From Pseudoduganella guangdongensis (GTDB lineage: Bacteria > Pseudomonadota > Gammaproteobacteria > Burkholderiales > Burkholderiaceae_D): 64,000 nt of DNA. Positions 24,718 through 36,028 of the stretch are shown one piece after another (position 1 is the stretch's first letter; each line of letters starts with the position of its first letter). A program made the translations under genes and the position numbers. The DNA lies in the NCBI RefSeq assembly GCF_009857475.1, contig NZ_WWCJ01000003.1, forward strand, positions 203,833 to 267,832. The letters are read 5' to 3'. The notes beneath the pieces are model-generated. The model was given only the letters and a program-made list of their open reading frames with translations. It did no database searches and was not told the origin of the DNA.

Positions 24718-26680
24718 TAACACCCCAGAGACCGGCGTCCCGGCAACCGCCGACGCCGCACCAGCCAAGCCTAAACGCCGTACCAAAGCGCAGATCGAAG
24801 CCGACAAGGCTGCCGCCGAGGCGGCGGGCGTCGAGGCGAAGCCGAAGCGCCGTACCAAAGCCGCTGTGGCGGCGGAAGCTCCAGCCGGCGAGCAGCCGGC
24901 GGTGAGTGCCGAAGCGACGCCTGCCAAGAAGGCGCGCGCTAAAAAGGCTGCCGCGGTGGCGGAAGTGCTGGCTGCGGAAGCGGCGCCGGTCGCCGTTTCG
25001 GCGCCGGCATCGGCATCGGCGGCTGCCGGCGCTGAATCCGCCGAGGGTCAGGGTAAGGAGCGTGGCCGTGCGCCGCGCGGCCCGCGCCAGATGCGCGAAC
25101 AGCGCGCACTGCGCCAGGCGGAGAAGGCGGTAGCGGAAGAGGCGGGCGGCGACGCGCCGGCGGCCGCCGAGGGTGCGGCCGAAGGCGGCAGCCCATGGCC
25201 AGCCGCTGTGCCGGCGGAGAAGCGCCACGACAAGCATGGCAAGCACAAAGGCAAGAAGGGCAAGCACGGTAAGCCGGCGCATGGCGAAGGCCAGGGCGCG
25301 CAGGGCGGCGAGGGTGCCCAGGCCGGCGGCCAGGGCAAGGGCGGCCAGGGCCAGAAGCCGCGCGTGGCCGGCGCCTTCGGCTACAAGATGAAGGCCAAGG
25401 ACAAGGCCTCCGACGCCGACGCCGTGTTCTCCTTCGTGACCTCGGATGCGTTCGACCGCGAGGAAGGCGGTTCTGGCAAGCCGGTCAAGGCGCGCCGCGA
25501 CCTGACGGCGGACGACGATGCGCCGAAGCTGCACAAGGTGCTGGCGGAGGCGGGCATGGGTTCGCGCCGCGATATGGAAGAACTGATCATCGCCGGCCGC
25601 GTGTCGGTGAATGGCGAGCCGGCCCACATCGGCCAGCGCATCCTGCCGACCGATGCGGTGCGCATCAATGGCAAGCTGGTGCAGCGCAAGGTGTCCAAGA
25701 AGCCGCCGCGCGTGCTGGTCTACCACAAGCCGGCGGGCGAAATCGTGTCGCACGACGATCCGGACGGCCGCCCATCGGTGTTCGACCGCCTGCCGACCAT
25801 GAAGACCGGCAAATGGCTGGCCGTGGGCCGCCTGGACTTCAATACCGAAGGCCTGCTGCTGTTTACGACGTCCGGTGACCTGGCGAACCGCCTGATGCAC
25901 CCGCGCTACAACATCGACCGCGAGTACGCGGTGCGTACCCTGGGCGAGCTGGAAGAGGGCATGCGCCAGAAGCTGCTGGCCGGCGTTGAGCTGGAAGACG
26001 GCATGGCGCAGTTCTCCAAGATCGCCGACGGCGGCGGCGAAGGCGTGAACAAGTGGTACCGCGTGGTGATCGGCGAGGGCCGCAACCGCGAGGTGCGCCG
26101 CATGTTCGAGGCGATCGGCCTGACCGTGTCGCGCCTGATCCGTACCCGTTACGGTGCGCTGACCCTGCCAAGCAACCTGAAGCGCGGCCGTTGGGAAGAA
26201 ATGGAAGAGAACACCGTGCGCGACCTGTTGGCGGCGGTCGGCTTCAAGAAAGAAGGCGGCGCCGGCGCGGTCGACGGCAAGAAGCCGCAGGGCGGCCAGC
26301 GTGAACGCGAGCGCGAGCCGAACGGCAACCGTATGGATGTGAGCAATAAGAATGCCGATCCATTCCCGCAGGCGCCGCGCGGCGGCCGTGGCGGCCAGGG
26401 GCAGGGCCAGGGCGCGTTCTTTGGTGCGGCGCGCCATGGCGGCGGTGCCGGCTTTAGCGACCAGCAGGCGGGCGGCCATGGCCGTGGCAATGCTGGCGCG
26501 GGCAAAGGCAAGGGCAAGGGCAAGGGCAAAGGCCAGGGCGGCCCGCGCCAGCCGGATCCGCTGATGACCACGTTTGGCTTTGCGGGCAGCGGCCATGGCC
26601 AGGGCCAGCAGCGCCGTGGCGGCCACCAGCCGCGCGGCGGCGCGTCCGACCATGGCATGCCGCGCCGCCGTAAAGGCTAA
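24704..26680 (+). CDS. rluB: 23S rRNA pseudouridine(2605) synthase, long-tailed
   Basis: Makes pseudouridine 2605 in 23S rRNA. The 658 residues contain a normal RluB core from about 265 to 510: S4 domain ([30 protein letters not shown]) and the catalytic segment [14 protein letters not shown] with the nucleophilic Asp. The first about 260 residues are low-complexity, rich in Ala, Lys, Glu and Gly, and the last about 150 are rich in Gly, Gln, Arg and His with repeated [10 protein letters not shown]. These basic disordered tails, typical for the gene in this bacterial family, probably bind RNA. It overlaps scpB by 14 bases and is likely translated with it. Confidence 0.92.
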   Translation: MNNPDNTPETGVPATADAAPAKPKRRTKAQIEADKAAAEAAGVEAKPKRRTKAAVAAEAPAGEQPAVSAEATPAKKARAKKAAAVAEVLAAEAAPVAVSAPASASAAAGAESAEGQGKERGRAPRGPRQMREQRALRQAEKAVAEEAGGDAPAAAEGAAEGGSPWPAAVPAEKRHDKHGKHKGKKGKHGKPAHGEGQGAQGGEGAQAGGQGKGGQGQKPRVAGAFGYKMKAKDKASDADAVFSFVTSDAFDREEGGSGKPVKARRDLTADDDAPKLHKVLAEAGMGSRRDMEELIIAGRVSVNGEPAHIGQRILPTDAVRINGKLVQRKVSKKPPRVLVYHKPAGEIVSHDDPDGRPSVFDRLPTMKTGKWLAVGRLDFNTEGLLLFTTSGDLANRLMHPRYNIDREYAVRTLGELEEGMRQKLLAGVELEDGMAQFSKIADGGGEGVNKWYRVVIGEGRNREVRRMFEAIGLTVSRLIRTRYGALTLPSNLKRGRWEEMEENTVRDLLAAVGFKKEGGAGAVDGKKPQGGQREREREPNGNRMDVSNKNADPFPQAPRGGRGGQGQGQGAFFGAARHGGGAGFSDQQAGGHGRGNAGAGKGKGKGKGKGQGGPRQPDPLMTTFGFAGSGHGQGQQRRGGHQPRGGASDHGMPRRRKG

Positions 26681-26801
26681 GCCGGGAACCCGGAAAACCC
26701 GGGTGCGGCCCTGAGGGGCGGCCCCTGGTTTCCTGGTTTTCCGGTTGTTGGATTTAAGCCCAATACTATTGTTACACCCGTGTCCAATGTGGTATGTGGC
26801 A
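26681..26801. other. Gap after rluB
   Basis: A small hairpin (ACCCGG at 26688 with CCGGGT to 26704) and a second GC-rich one just after could end scpB-rluB transcription, but neither has a T run directly behind it. Nothing else is recognised before the rimP promoter. Confidence 0.35.
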
Positions 26802-26830
26802 TTGCAGCGAAATCAAGAACACGCTATAAT
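26802..26830 (+). promoter_or_regulatory. Promoter of the rimP-nusA-infB operon
   Basis: TTGCAG (26802-26807), 17 bases and a perfect TATAAT (26825-26830). Transcription would begin near 26837, about 100 bases before the rimP start codon. Confidence 0.7.
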
Positions 26831-26883
26831 GAGCAGCCTAGTTAAAGTTCTTCGTGACTTTCATCTGGCTGCAGTAACGAAAG

Positions 26884-26907
26884 ATGGGCAGTTGCCCATT
26901 TTTTTTT
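26884..26907 (+). terminator. Leader terminator of the rimP operon
   Basis: ATGGGCA and TGCCCAT form a stem directly followed by nine T. It lies between the operon promoter and the rimP start, so it can only act as an attenuator or produce a short RNA of about 70 bases. CTTTC (26859 region) and GAAAG just before the stem could form an alternative hairpin. Confidence 0.7.
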
Positions 26908-26940
26908 GGTTGAACCGTTTTAAGTATCTGGAGATTTTCT

Positions 26941-28991
<2,051 letters not shown>

Positions 28992-29040
28992 TCAAGTAGC
29001 AGCTTTATTTATCACCGAGACACATAGAAAAGAGGACTGA

Positions 29041-31920
29041 ATGGCGAGTAACAACGTAGCCCAATTTGCCACCGAACTGAAGATGCCTGCAGATTTGCTG
29101 CTGTCGCAGCTGAAGTCTGCTGGCGTCGAAAAGAGTTCGGCGTCAGATCCATTGTCAAAGGATGATAAGGACAAGCTGCTGGAGCACCTGCGCCGTACCC
29201 ACGGTGCAGCCTCCGAGCCGGGCGAGAAGAAAAAGATCACCCTGACTCGTAAAGAGACCACGGAGATCAAGCAGGCCGACGCCTCCGGCAAGGCCCGCAC
29301 TATCCAGGTCGAAGTGCGCAAGAAGCGCACCTTCGTCCAGCGCGACGACGTGGTGACCACCGCCGCCGCCAAGCCGGCCGCGCCGGTGATCGACGCCGCT
29401 GAACAAGCGCGCCGCGATGAAGAAGCACGCCGTCAGGCCGAGCTGATTGCGCGCCAGGAAGCGGAGCTGAAAGAAAAGCAGGAGCGCCTGGCCAAGCTGG
29501 ACGAGGAAAAGGCTGCCCAAGCCAAAGCCGCGGAAGAGGAAGCCAAGCGCGTAGCCGAAGAGCAGGCCAAGAAAGCCGCCGCCGACAAGGCCGCCGCTGA
29601 GAAGGCTGCCGCCGCTGCGGCCGCCGGCGCCGCCCAGAAGGCTGCCGTCGACGAAGAAGAAAAGAAACGCCTGGCCGACGCGGAAGAATCCAAGCGCAAG
29701 CACGAAGCTGCCGCCAAGGAAGCCGCCGAGCGCGCCGAAGCGACCGAGCGTGCGCGCAAGGCCGTGGCCGACGAAGTGGCCCAGATCAAGCTGATGATGA
29801 GCCAGCCGCGCCGCGTGATGAAGGCGCCTGAGCCGGCCCCAGTGGTGGCCAAGCCGAAAGTCGCGGAAGGCACCCTGCACAAGCCAGCGGACAAGAAGCC
29901 GGCGGCTGGTGCCGCTGCACCGGCGGCCGACAAGAATGCCAAGCCGGGCGACAAGAAATCGATCAAATCGGCCAACGTGGCATCGACCTGGAACGACGAC
30001 GCCAAGCGCCGTGGCGCTCCTGGCGGTGGCGCAGGCAAGGGCCGCGGCAATGCCGGCGGCGGCGCGGGCAGCCGTGACGGCTGGCGCGCAGGCGGCAAGG
30101 GTGGCCGTCGCGGTGGTCATCATGACGACCGTGAAACCAACTTCCAGCAGCCGACCGAAGCGATCATCCATGACGTGCACGTGCCGGAAACCATCACCGT
30201 AGCCGAACTGGCGCACAAGATGGCGGTCAAGGCATCCGAAGTCATTAAGCAGCTGATGAAGCTGGGCCAGATGTGCACCATCAACCAGGTGCTGGACCAG
30301 GAAACCGCGATGATCGTGGTGGAAGAGATGGGCCACAAAGCCTTCGCTGCCGCTGAAGATGATCCGGAAGCACTGCTGGCCGACCAGGGCGAACACGCCG
30401 AGTACGAAGCAACCCCGCGCGCACCAGTGGTGACCGTGATGGGCCACGTCGACCACGGTAAAACCTCCCTGCTGGACTACATCCGCCGCGCCAAGGTAGC
30501 GTCGGGCGAAGCCGGCGGCATTACCCAGCACATCGGTGCGTACCACGTGGACACCCCGCGCGGCACCATCACCTTCCTGGACACCCCGGGTCACGAGGCC
30601 TTCACGGCAATGCGTGCCCGCGGCGCGAAAGCAACCGACATCGTTATTCTGGTGGTGGCTGCCGACGACGGCGTGATGCCGCAAACGAAGGAAGCGATTG
30701 CCCACGCCAAAGCAGCCGGCGTGCCGCTGGTGGTGGCGATCAACAAGATCGACAAACCAGGCGGCAACGTTGACCGCGTGACCCAGGAACTGGTGGCCGA
30801 GCAAGTGGTGCCGGAAGAATACGGTGGCGATTCGCCATTCGTGCCGGTGTCGGCGAAAACCGGCCAGGGCATCGACGACCTGCTGGAGCAAGTGCTGCTG
30901 CAAGCCGAAGTGCTGGAACTGAAAGCCCCGGTCGAAGCGCCTGCGCGCGGCCTGGTGGTGGAAGCGCGCCTGGACAAGGGCCGTGGTCCTGTGGCCACCA
31001 TCCTGGTGCAGTCGGGTACCCTGAAGCGCGGCGACGTCGTGCTGGCAGGCTCCTCCTTCGGCCGTGTGCGTGCGATGCTGGACGAAAACGGCAAGTCGAT
31101 TGCCGAAGCCGGCCCGTCGATCCCGGTTGAAATCCAGGGCCTGACCGAAGTCCCGGCCGCTGGCGAAGAAGCCATGGTCATGGCGGACGAGCGTAAAGCC
31201 CGCGAGATCGGCCTGTTCCGTCAAGGTAAGTTCCGCGACGTGAAACTGGCCAAGCAGCAGGCGGCGAAGCTGGAAAACATGTTCGACCAGATGGCCGAGG
31301 GCGAGGTGAAGAACCTGCCGCTGATCATCAAGACCGACGTGCAAGGTTCGCAGGAAGCGCTGGTTGGCTCGCTGCAGAAACTGTCGACCTCCGAAGTGCG
31401 GGTGCAGATCGTGCACGCGGCGGTGGGCGGCATCTCGGAATCGGACGTCAACCTGGCGACCGCTTCCAAGGCGGTCATCATCGGCTTCAACGCCCGTGCC
31501 GATGCACAGGCGCGCAAGCTGGCCGAGACCAACGGCGTCGACATCCGCTACTACAACATCATTTACGATGCGATCGAAGAGGTCAAAGCGGCGCTGTCGG
31601 GCATGCTGGCGCCGGAGAAGCGCGAACACGTTACCGGCCAGGTCGAGATTCGCCAGGTCATCCTGGTGTCCAAGGTTGGCGCGATTGCGGGCTGTCTGGT
31701 TACCGACGGTGTGGTCAAGCGTTCCTCCTCGGTCCGCCTGCTGCGCAACAATATCGTGGTGTGGACTGGCGAGATCGACTCGCTCAAGCGCTTCAAGGAC
31801 GACGCGAAAGAAGTGCGCGCCGGTCTGGAGTGCGGTCTGAACCTGAAGGGCTACAACGACATCGTCGTTGGCGATGTACTCGAAGTATTCGAAGTGCAGG
31901 AAGTCGCCCGTACCCTGTAA
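29041..31920 (+). CDS. infB: Translation initiation factor IF-2
   Basis: IF-2 is the GTPase that places initiator tRNA on the ribosome. 959 residues: an N-terminal IF2-N domain ([16 protein letters not shown]), a long charged Ala/Lys/Glu helix (about 120-260), a Gly/Arg-rich linker (about 320-360), then the second IF2-N domain and the G domain with GHVDHGKTS at 468-476, DTPGHEAF and NKIDKPGG, followed by the domains II-IV ending [14 protein letters not shown]. It follows nusA after 49 bases with an AGAGGA site. Confidence 0.97.
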   Translation: MASNNVAQFATELKMPADLLLSQLKSAGVEKSSASDPLSKDDKDKLLEHLRRTHGAASEPGEKKKITLTRKETTEIKQADASGKARTIQVEVRKKRTFVQRDDVVTTAAAKPAAPVIDAAEQARRDEEARRQAELIARQEAELKEKQERLAKLDEEKAAQAKAAEEEAKRVAEEQAKKAAADKAAAEKAAAAAAAGAAQKAAVDEEEKKRLADAEESKRKHEAAAKEAAERAEATERARKAVADEVAQIKLMMSQPRRVMKAPEPAPVVAKPKVAEGTLHKPADKKPAAGAAAPAADKNAKPGDKKSIKSANVASTWNDDAKRRGAPGGGAGKGRGNAGGGAGSRDGWRAGGKGGRRGGHHDDRETNFQQPTEAIIHDVHVPETITVAELAHKMAVKASEVIKQLMKLGQMCTINQVLDQETAMIVVEEMGHKAFAAAEDDPEALLADQGEHAEYEATPRAPVVTVMGHVDHGKTSLLDYIRRAKVASGEAGGITQHIGAYHVDTPRGTITFLDTPGHEAFTAMRARGAKATDIVILVVAADDGVMPQTKEAIAHAKAAGVPLVVAINKIDKPGGNVDRVTQELVAEQVVPEEYGGDSPFVPVSAKTGQGIDDLLEQVLLQAEVLELKAPVEAPARGLVVEARLDKGRGPVATILVQSGTLKRGDVVLAGSSFGRVRAMLDENGKSIAEAGPSIPVEIQGLTEVPAAGEEAMVMADERKAREIGLFRQGKFRDVKLAKQQAAKLENMFDQMAEGEVKNLPLIIKTDVQGSQEALVGSLQKLSTSEVRVQIVHAAVGGISESDVNLATASKAVIIGFNARADAQARKLAETNGVDIRYYNIIYDAIEEVKAALSGMLAPEKREHVTGQVEIRQVILVSKVGAIAGCLVTDGVVKRSSSVRLLRNNIVVWTGEIDSLKRFKDDAKEVRAGLECGLNLKGYNDIVVGDVLEVFEVQEVARTL

Positions 31921-31941
31921 CAGCAGGACGGCGCGAAACAC

Positions 31942-31973
31942 GGCGGGTGCCTCCCGCCTCGCTTCGGCGAGGC
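31942..31973 (+). promoter_or_regulatory. Hairpins between infB and rbfA
   Basis: GCCTCGC-TTCG-GCGAGGC (31956-31973) is a seven-pair stem with a UUCG tetraloop; an overlapping stem GGCGGG with CCCGCC can form just before it. There is no T run, so it is more likely a processing or stability element in the operon than a terminator. Confidence 0.5.
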
Positions 31974-32007
31974 CAGGCGCCCGTCTTCATTTTTAGGACC
32001 ACGCATT

Positions 32008-32409
32008 ATGGCCAAACATAGCAAATCCATTCCCCAGCGCGGCGTGCGCGTGGCGGATCAAATCCAGAAGGACCTGTCCGAGCTGATCGCCTTCGAACTG
32101 AAAGACCCGCGCGTCGGCATGATCACGCTGTCCGAAGTGCAGCTGACCCCCGACTACGCCCACGCCAAGGTGTTCTTCACTACCTTGAAGGACGACCCGG
32201 AATCGATCAAGAACGTGCTGGCCGGCCTGAGCGCCGCCGCCGGCTACCTGCGCAATATGCTGGGCAAGCGCCTGCACATCCACACGCTGCCGCAGCTGCA
32301 CTTCGTGCACGACATGTCGGCCTCGCGCGGCATGGCGATGTCCGCCCTGATCGACAAGGCCAATGCCAGCCGCGCCGCCGATTTCGACGAGAACAAAGAA
32401 GAAGAGTGA
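32008..32409 (+). CDS. rbfA: 30S ribosome-binding factor RbfA
   Basis: RbfA binds immature 30S subunits near helix 1 of 16S rRNA and helps the last processing steps and cold growth. 133 residues with the KH-like core: [40 protein letters not shown] and [15 protein letters not shown] basic start ([12 protein letters not shown]) and an acidic end are normal. It sits between infB and truB in the translation operon. Confidence 0.95.
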   Translation: MAKHSKSIPQRGVRVADQIQKDLSELIAFELKDPRVGMITLSEVQLTPDYAHAKVFFTTLKDDPESIKNVLAGLSAAAGYLRNMLGKRLHIHTLPQLHFVHDMSASRGMAMSALIDKANASRAADFDENKEEE

Positions 32410-32419
32410 CCGACGCAGT

Positions 32420-33352
32420 ATGACTTCAGTAAGTGTAAAGCGCGTGCGCGATGCCGTGGACGGCGTGCTGCTGCTCGATAAGCCGGTTGGCCTGTCCAGC
32501 AACGACGCCCTGATCAAGGCCAAGCGCTTCATGAACGCGAAAAAGGCGGGCCACACCGGCACGCTCGACCCGTTCGCCACTGGCCTGCTGCCGCTGTGCT
32601 TCGGCGAAGCGACCAAGTTCTCGCAAGACCTGCTGGAAGCCGACAAGACCTACCTCGCCACCGTGCACCTGGGCCAGCGCACCGACACCGGCGACACCGA
32701 AGGCCAGGTGCTGGAAACGCGCGCCGTGAATGCCACCCAGGCCGAGATCGAAGCCGTGCTGGCCCGCTTCCGCGGCCCGATCAAGCAAGTGCCGCCGATG
32801 TACTCCGCGCTCAAGCGCGACGGCAAGCCGCTGTATGAATATGCGCGCGAAGGCATCACGCTGGAACGCGAAGCGCGCGACGTGGTGATCCACAAGCTGG
32901 AACTGGTGTCCTACGAGGCACCGTTCCTGAAGATCGAAGTCACCTGCAGCAAAGGCACCTATATCCGCGTGCTGGGCGAAGACATTGGCGCCGCGCTCGG
33001 CTGCGGCGCGCACCTGAACGCGCTGCGCCGCACGCAAGTCGGTGCGCTGACCACCGACAAGATGGTCACGCTGGAAGACCTGGCCGCCCACGCCGCACCG
33101 CGCGAGCTGCTGGCGCCGGTGGACGCGCTGCTATCGTCTTTCCCGCGCATCGTGCTGAACGCCGAGCTGGCCAAACGCTTCCTGCACGGCCAGCGTCTGC
33201 CGCTGGGCAAGGAGCCATCAATCGCCGTGCCCGCACCGTATGAAGGGCGCGTGCGTATTTACGACGACACCGGCCGCCTGCTTGGCACCGGTATTTTCGG
33301 TGAATACGCCATCCTGGCGCCGGAGCGCCTGGTCGCCAGCGCCCAGGGCTAA
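32420..33352 (+). CDS. truB: tRNA pseudouridine(55) synthase
   Basis: Makes pseudouridine 55 in the T loop of tRNAs. 310 residues from the ATG at 32420; an earlier in-frame codon inside rbfA is less likely because MTSVSVKRVRDAVDGVLLLDKP matches the usual family start. The catalytic Asp50 is in HTGTLDPFATGLLP; YSALKRDGKPLYEYAREG and the C-terminal PUA-like extension are also clear. It begins 10 bases after rbfA and its stop overlaps the stop of the convergent next gene by four bases. Confidence 0.95.
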   Translation: MTSVSVKRVRDAVDGVLLLDKPVGLSSNDALIKAKRFMNAKKAGHTGTLDPFATGLLPLCFGEATKFSQDLLEADKTYLATVHLGQRTDTGDTEGQVLETRAVNATQAEIEAVLARFRGPIKQVPPMYSALKRDGKPLYEYAREGITLEREARDVVIHKLELVSYEAPFLKIEVTCSKGTYIRVLGEDIGAALGCGAHLNALRRTQVGALTTDKMVTLEDLAAHAAPRELLAPVDALLSSFPRIVLNAELAKRFLHGQRLPLGKEPSIAVPAPYEGRVRIYDDTGRLLGTGIFGEYAILAPERLVASAQG

Positions 33353-33867
33353 ACAGCTGCCGGCGCTGCGCTTGCGGGCGCGGCGCATAGCGCAGCCAGC
33401 AGCCGCAATGGCACCCCCATGAAGCCACCGGCCAGCGCGCCAAACGCTGCGCAAGCAGGCAAGGCGAAGGCCAGCTGGCCGCCCAGGCTTGGCTGCACCG
33501 CCAGCGCCACGGCAAAGGCGAACTTCCCCGCAAAGACCAACAGCATCAGCACTAGCGGCGCCCAACTGCCGCGCACCCGCACCGTCCGCGCCGCCCGGTC
33601 CAACGCCAGCGCATGCACGCCAGCGCCGCGCCACGCCAGCGCCGCTCCCGCCGCCAGACCCGCCAGCCACGCAGCCCCCGCCAGCGACAGCAGGCCAAAG
33701 TTGGCCGCGACACTGTGCAAGCCCAACGCCAGCATCAGCCCCGGCATGACGAACGCGGCACGCAGGCCAAGCACCCGCGCGCGGCTGGCGGCAAGCCCGC
33801 GATAGACCAGGAAGGCCAGGATGGCCCAGACGTAGTGTGGCGTGTGGTTCAGGATCTGTTGCAGCAT
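33349..33867 (-). CDS. Small inner membrane protein, DUF6622-like
   Basis: 172 residues from an ATG behind GGAG; further codons upstream lack a ribosome site. It is very hydrophobic with about five membrane segments, starting MLQQILNHTPHYVWAILAFLVYRGL. This start is typical of a small uncharacterised membrane protein family that I recall as DUF6622; the assignment is tentative. The body is Ala-rich. Function unknown. It is convergent with truB and divergent from typA. Confidence 0.65.
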   Translation of the reverse strand: MLQQILNHTPHYVWAILAFLVYRGLAASRARVLGLRAAFVMPGLMLALGLHSVAANFGLLSLAGAAWLAGLAAGAALAWRGAGVHALALDRAARTVRVRGSWAPLVLMLLVFAGKFAFAVALAVQPSLGGQLAFALPACAAFGALAGGFMGVPLRLLAALCAAPASAAPAAV

Positions 33868-33999
33868 TTCGTGCGCTCCGTAGCGGGTGTCGATGCAGCG
33901 ACTATGCGGCACGGCAGCAGGCTGGGCCATGGGGTTGCGACGAAACCGGCCCACGGCGGCGCGAAAGGGTATTGAGCCAGATCAAAGGTGCGTTGTGGC

Positions 34000-34026
34000 T
34001 GTCCGATTGTCAGACCTGACCCCGAA
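34000..34026. repeat. GGGGTCAG-type repeat element, copy 2 (half)
   Basis: 27 bases identical to 22618-22644, without the second arm. It lies 25 bases before the typA -10 box. Confidence 0.8.
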
Positions 34027-34050
34027 CTGGTTGGTTGCGGCGCAGCATGC

Positions 34051-34056
34051 TATACT
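34051..34056 (+). promoter_or_regulatory. -10 box of typA
   Basis: TATACT 51 bases before the ATG. No good -35 at 16-18 bases can be seen; the place is taken by the end of the repeat element and a TTGGTT at 34031. Confidence 0.45.
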
Positions 34057-34106
34057 AGTGGGTTCAGTGCTTCCGCACGTGCAGAATTCCTGTCAATACA
34101 TACATC

Positions 34107-35942
34107 ATGTCTAATACTAAACGCGCAATTCGCAACATCGCCATCATCGCCCACGTTGACCATGGCAAAACCACCCTCGTGGACCAACTGCTGCGCCAGT
34201 CCGGTACCTTCCGTGAAAACCAGCAGGTTGATACCCGCGTGATGGACTCCAATGACCTGGAGAAAGAACGCGGCATTACCATTCTGTCGAAGAATTGCGC
34301 GGTTGAGTACGAAGGCACCCACATCAACATCGTTGACACTCCAGGCCACGCCGACTTCGGCGGCGAAGTGGAGCGTGTGCTGTCGATGGTGGATTCGGTC
34401 CTGCTGCTGATCGATGCGCAGGAAGGCCCAATGCCACAGACCCGTTTCGTGACCCGTAAGGCGCTGGCCCTGGGCCTGAAGCCGATCGTGGTGGTGAACA
34501 AGATCGACCGTCCGGGCGCGCGCGCTGACTGGGCGATCAACCAGACTTTCGAACTGTTCGACAAGCTGGGCGCGACCGATGAGCAGCTGGACTTCCCGAT
34601 CGTGTACGCGTCGGGCCTGAACGGCTACGCCGGCCTGGACGAAACCGTGCGCGGCGGCGACATGAAGCCGCTGTTCGAAGCGATCCTGAAATACGTGCCC
34701 GTGCGCGACGACAATCCGGACGGCCCGCTGCAGATGCAAATCACCTCGCTGGACTACTCGTCCTACGTGGGTAAAATCGGTATCGGCCGCGTTTCCCGTG
34801 GCCGCGTGAAGACCGGCCAGGACGTGATCGTTCTGAACGGTCCTGACTCGACCCCGATCAAGGGCCGCATCAACCAGGTGCTGAACTTCAAGGGCCTGGA
34901 GCGCGTGCTGGTGGACGAGGCGGTTGCCGGCGACATTATCCTGATCAACGGTATCGAAGAAATCGGCATCGGCTCCACCGTGTGTGCACCGGACACCCCG
35001 GAAGCGCTGCCAATGCTGACCGTCGACGAGCCGACCCTGACCATGAACTTCATGGTCAACAACTCGCCGCTGGCCGGCCGCGAAGGCAAGTTCGTGACCT
35101 CGCGCCAGCTGCGCGACCGTCTGGACAAGGAACTGAAGGCCAACGTGGCACTGCGCGTAGCCCCAACCGACGACGACACCGTGTTTGAAGTGTCGGGCCG
35201 TGGTGAGCTGCACCTGACCATCCTGATCGAAAACATGCGTCGCGAAGGTTTTGAGCTGGCCGTGTCCCGTCCGCGCGTTGTGTTCAAGATGGTGGATGGC
35301 GTGCGCCACGAGCCGTACGAGCAACTGAGCGTTGACGTGGAAGAAGCCAACCAGGGCGGCGTGATGGAAGAACTGGGCCGTCGTCGCGGCGACCTGCAGA
35401 ACATGGAATCGGACGGCAAGGGCCGTGTGCGCCTGGAATACCGCATTCCTGCGCGCGGCCTGATCGGCTTCCAGGGCGAGTTCATGACCCTGACCCGTGG
35501 TACCGGCCTGATGTCGCACGTGTTCGACGCTTACGCGCCAGTCGATACCTCCAAAGGTGAACTGGGCGGCCGTCGCAACGGCGTGCTGATTTCGCAGGAC
35601 GACGGCGCTGCCGTGGCCTACGCGATCTGGAAGCTGCAAGATCGCGGCCGTATGTTCGTGGTCCACAACGACCCGGTGTACGAAGGCATGATCATCGGTA
35701 TCCACTCGCGCGACAACGACCTGGTGGTGAACCCGATCAAGGGCAAGCAGCTGACCAACGTGCGTTCGTCGGGTACCGACGAAGCGGTGCGCCTGGTGCC
35801 GCCGATCCAGATGTCGCTGGAGTACGCTGTGGAATTCATCGACGACGACGAACTGGTGGAAATCACCCCGAAATCGATCCGTCTGCGTAAGCGCCACCTG
35901 AAGGAACATGAGCGTAAGCGCGCTTCCAAAGAAAACGCGTAA
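34107..35942 (+). CDS. typA: Ribosome-binding GTPase TypA/BipA
   Basis: A translational GTPase related to EF-G that helps 50S assembly and stress or cold responses. 611 residues with [15 protein letters not shown] (15-29), [39 protein letters not shown], and the family C-terminal [18 protein letters not shown]. The start ATG is clear. Its terminator follows within 10 bases, so it is a single-gene unit. Confidence 0.97.
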   Translation: MSNTKRAIRNIAIIAHVDHGKTTLVDQLLRQSGTFRENQQVDTRVMDSNDLEKERGITILSKNCAVEYEGTHINIVDTPGHADFGGEVERVLSMVDSVLLLIDAQEGPMPQTRFVTRKALALGLKPIVVVNKIDRPGARADWAINQTFELFDKLGATDEQLDFPIVYASGLNGYAGLDETVRGGDMKPLFEAILKYVPVRDDNPDGPLQMQITSLDYSSYVGKIGIGRVSRGRVKTGQDVIVLNGPDSTPIKGRINQVLNFKGLERVLVDEAVAGDIILINGIEEIGIGSTVCAPDTPEALPMLTVDEPTLTMNFMVNNSPLAGREGKFVTSRQLRDRLDKELKANVALRVAPTDDDTVFEVSGRGELHLTILIENMRREGFELAVSRPRVVFKMVDGVRHEPYEQLSVDVEEANQGGVMEELGRRRGDLQNMESDGKGRVRLEYRIPARGLIGFQGEFMTLTRGTGLMSHVFDAYAPVDTSKGELGGRRNGVLISQDDGAAVAYAIWKLQDRGRMFVVHNDPVYEGMIIGIHSRDNDLVVNPIKGKQLTNVRSSGTDEAVRLVPPIQMSLEYAVEFIDDDELVEITPKSIRLRKRHLKEHERKRASKENA

Positions 35943-35950
35943 TGCTGAAA

Positions 35951-35977
35951 AACCCGCCGCCTGGCGGGTTTTTTTAT
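35951..35977 (+). terminator. Terminator of typA
   Basis: Eight pairs (AACCCGCC with GGCGGGTT), four-base loop and a run of T. Confidence 0.93.
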
Positions 35978-36028
35978 TCCGGCGTGGTAAGCTGGTTGTC
36001 CTAGCCGGAACCGACGAGGAGAACCAGC

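Noticed and set aside
29155..31941. Minus-strand frame of 928 codons opposite infB
   Set aside because: Antisense of IF-2; composition is an artefact of the Ala/Lys-rich coding strand.
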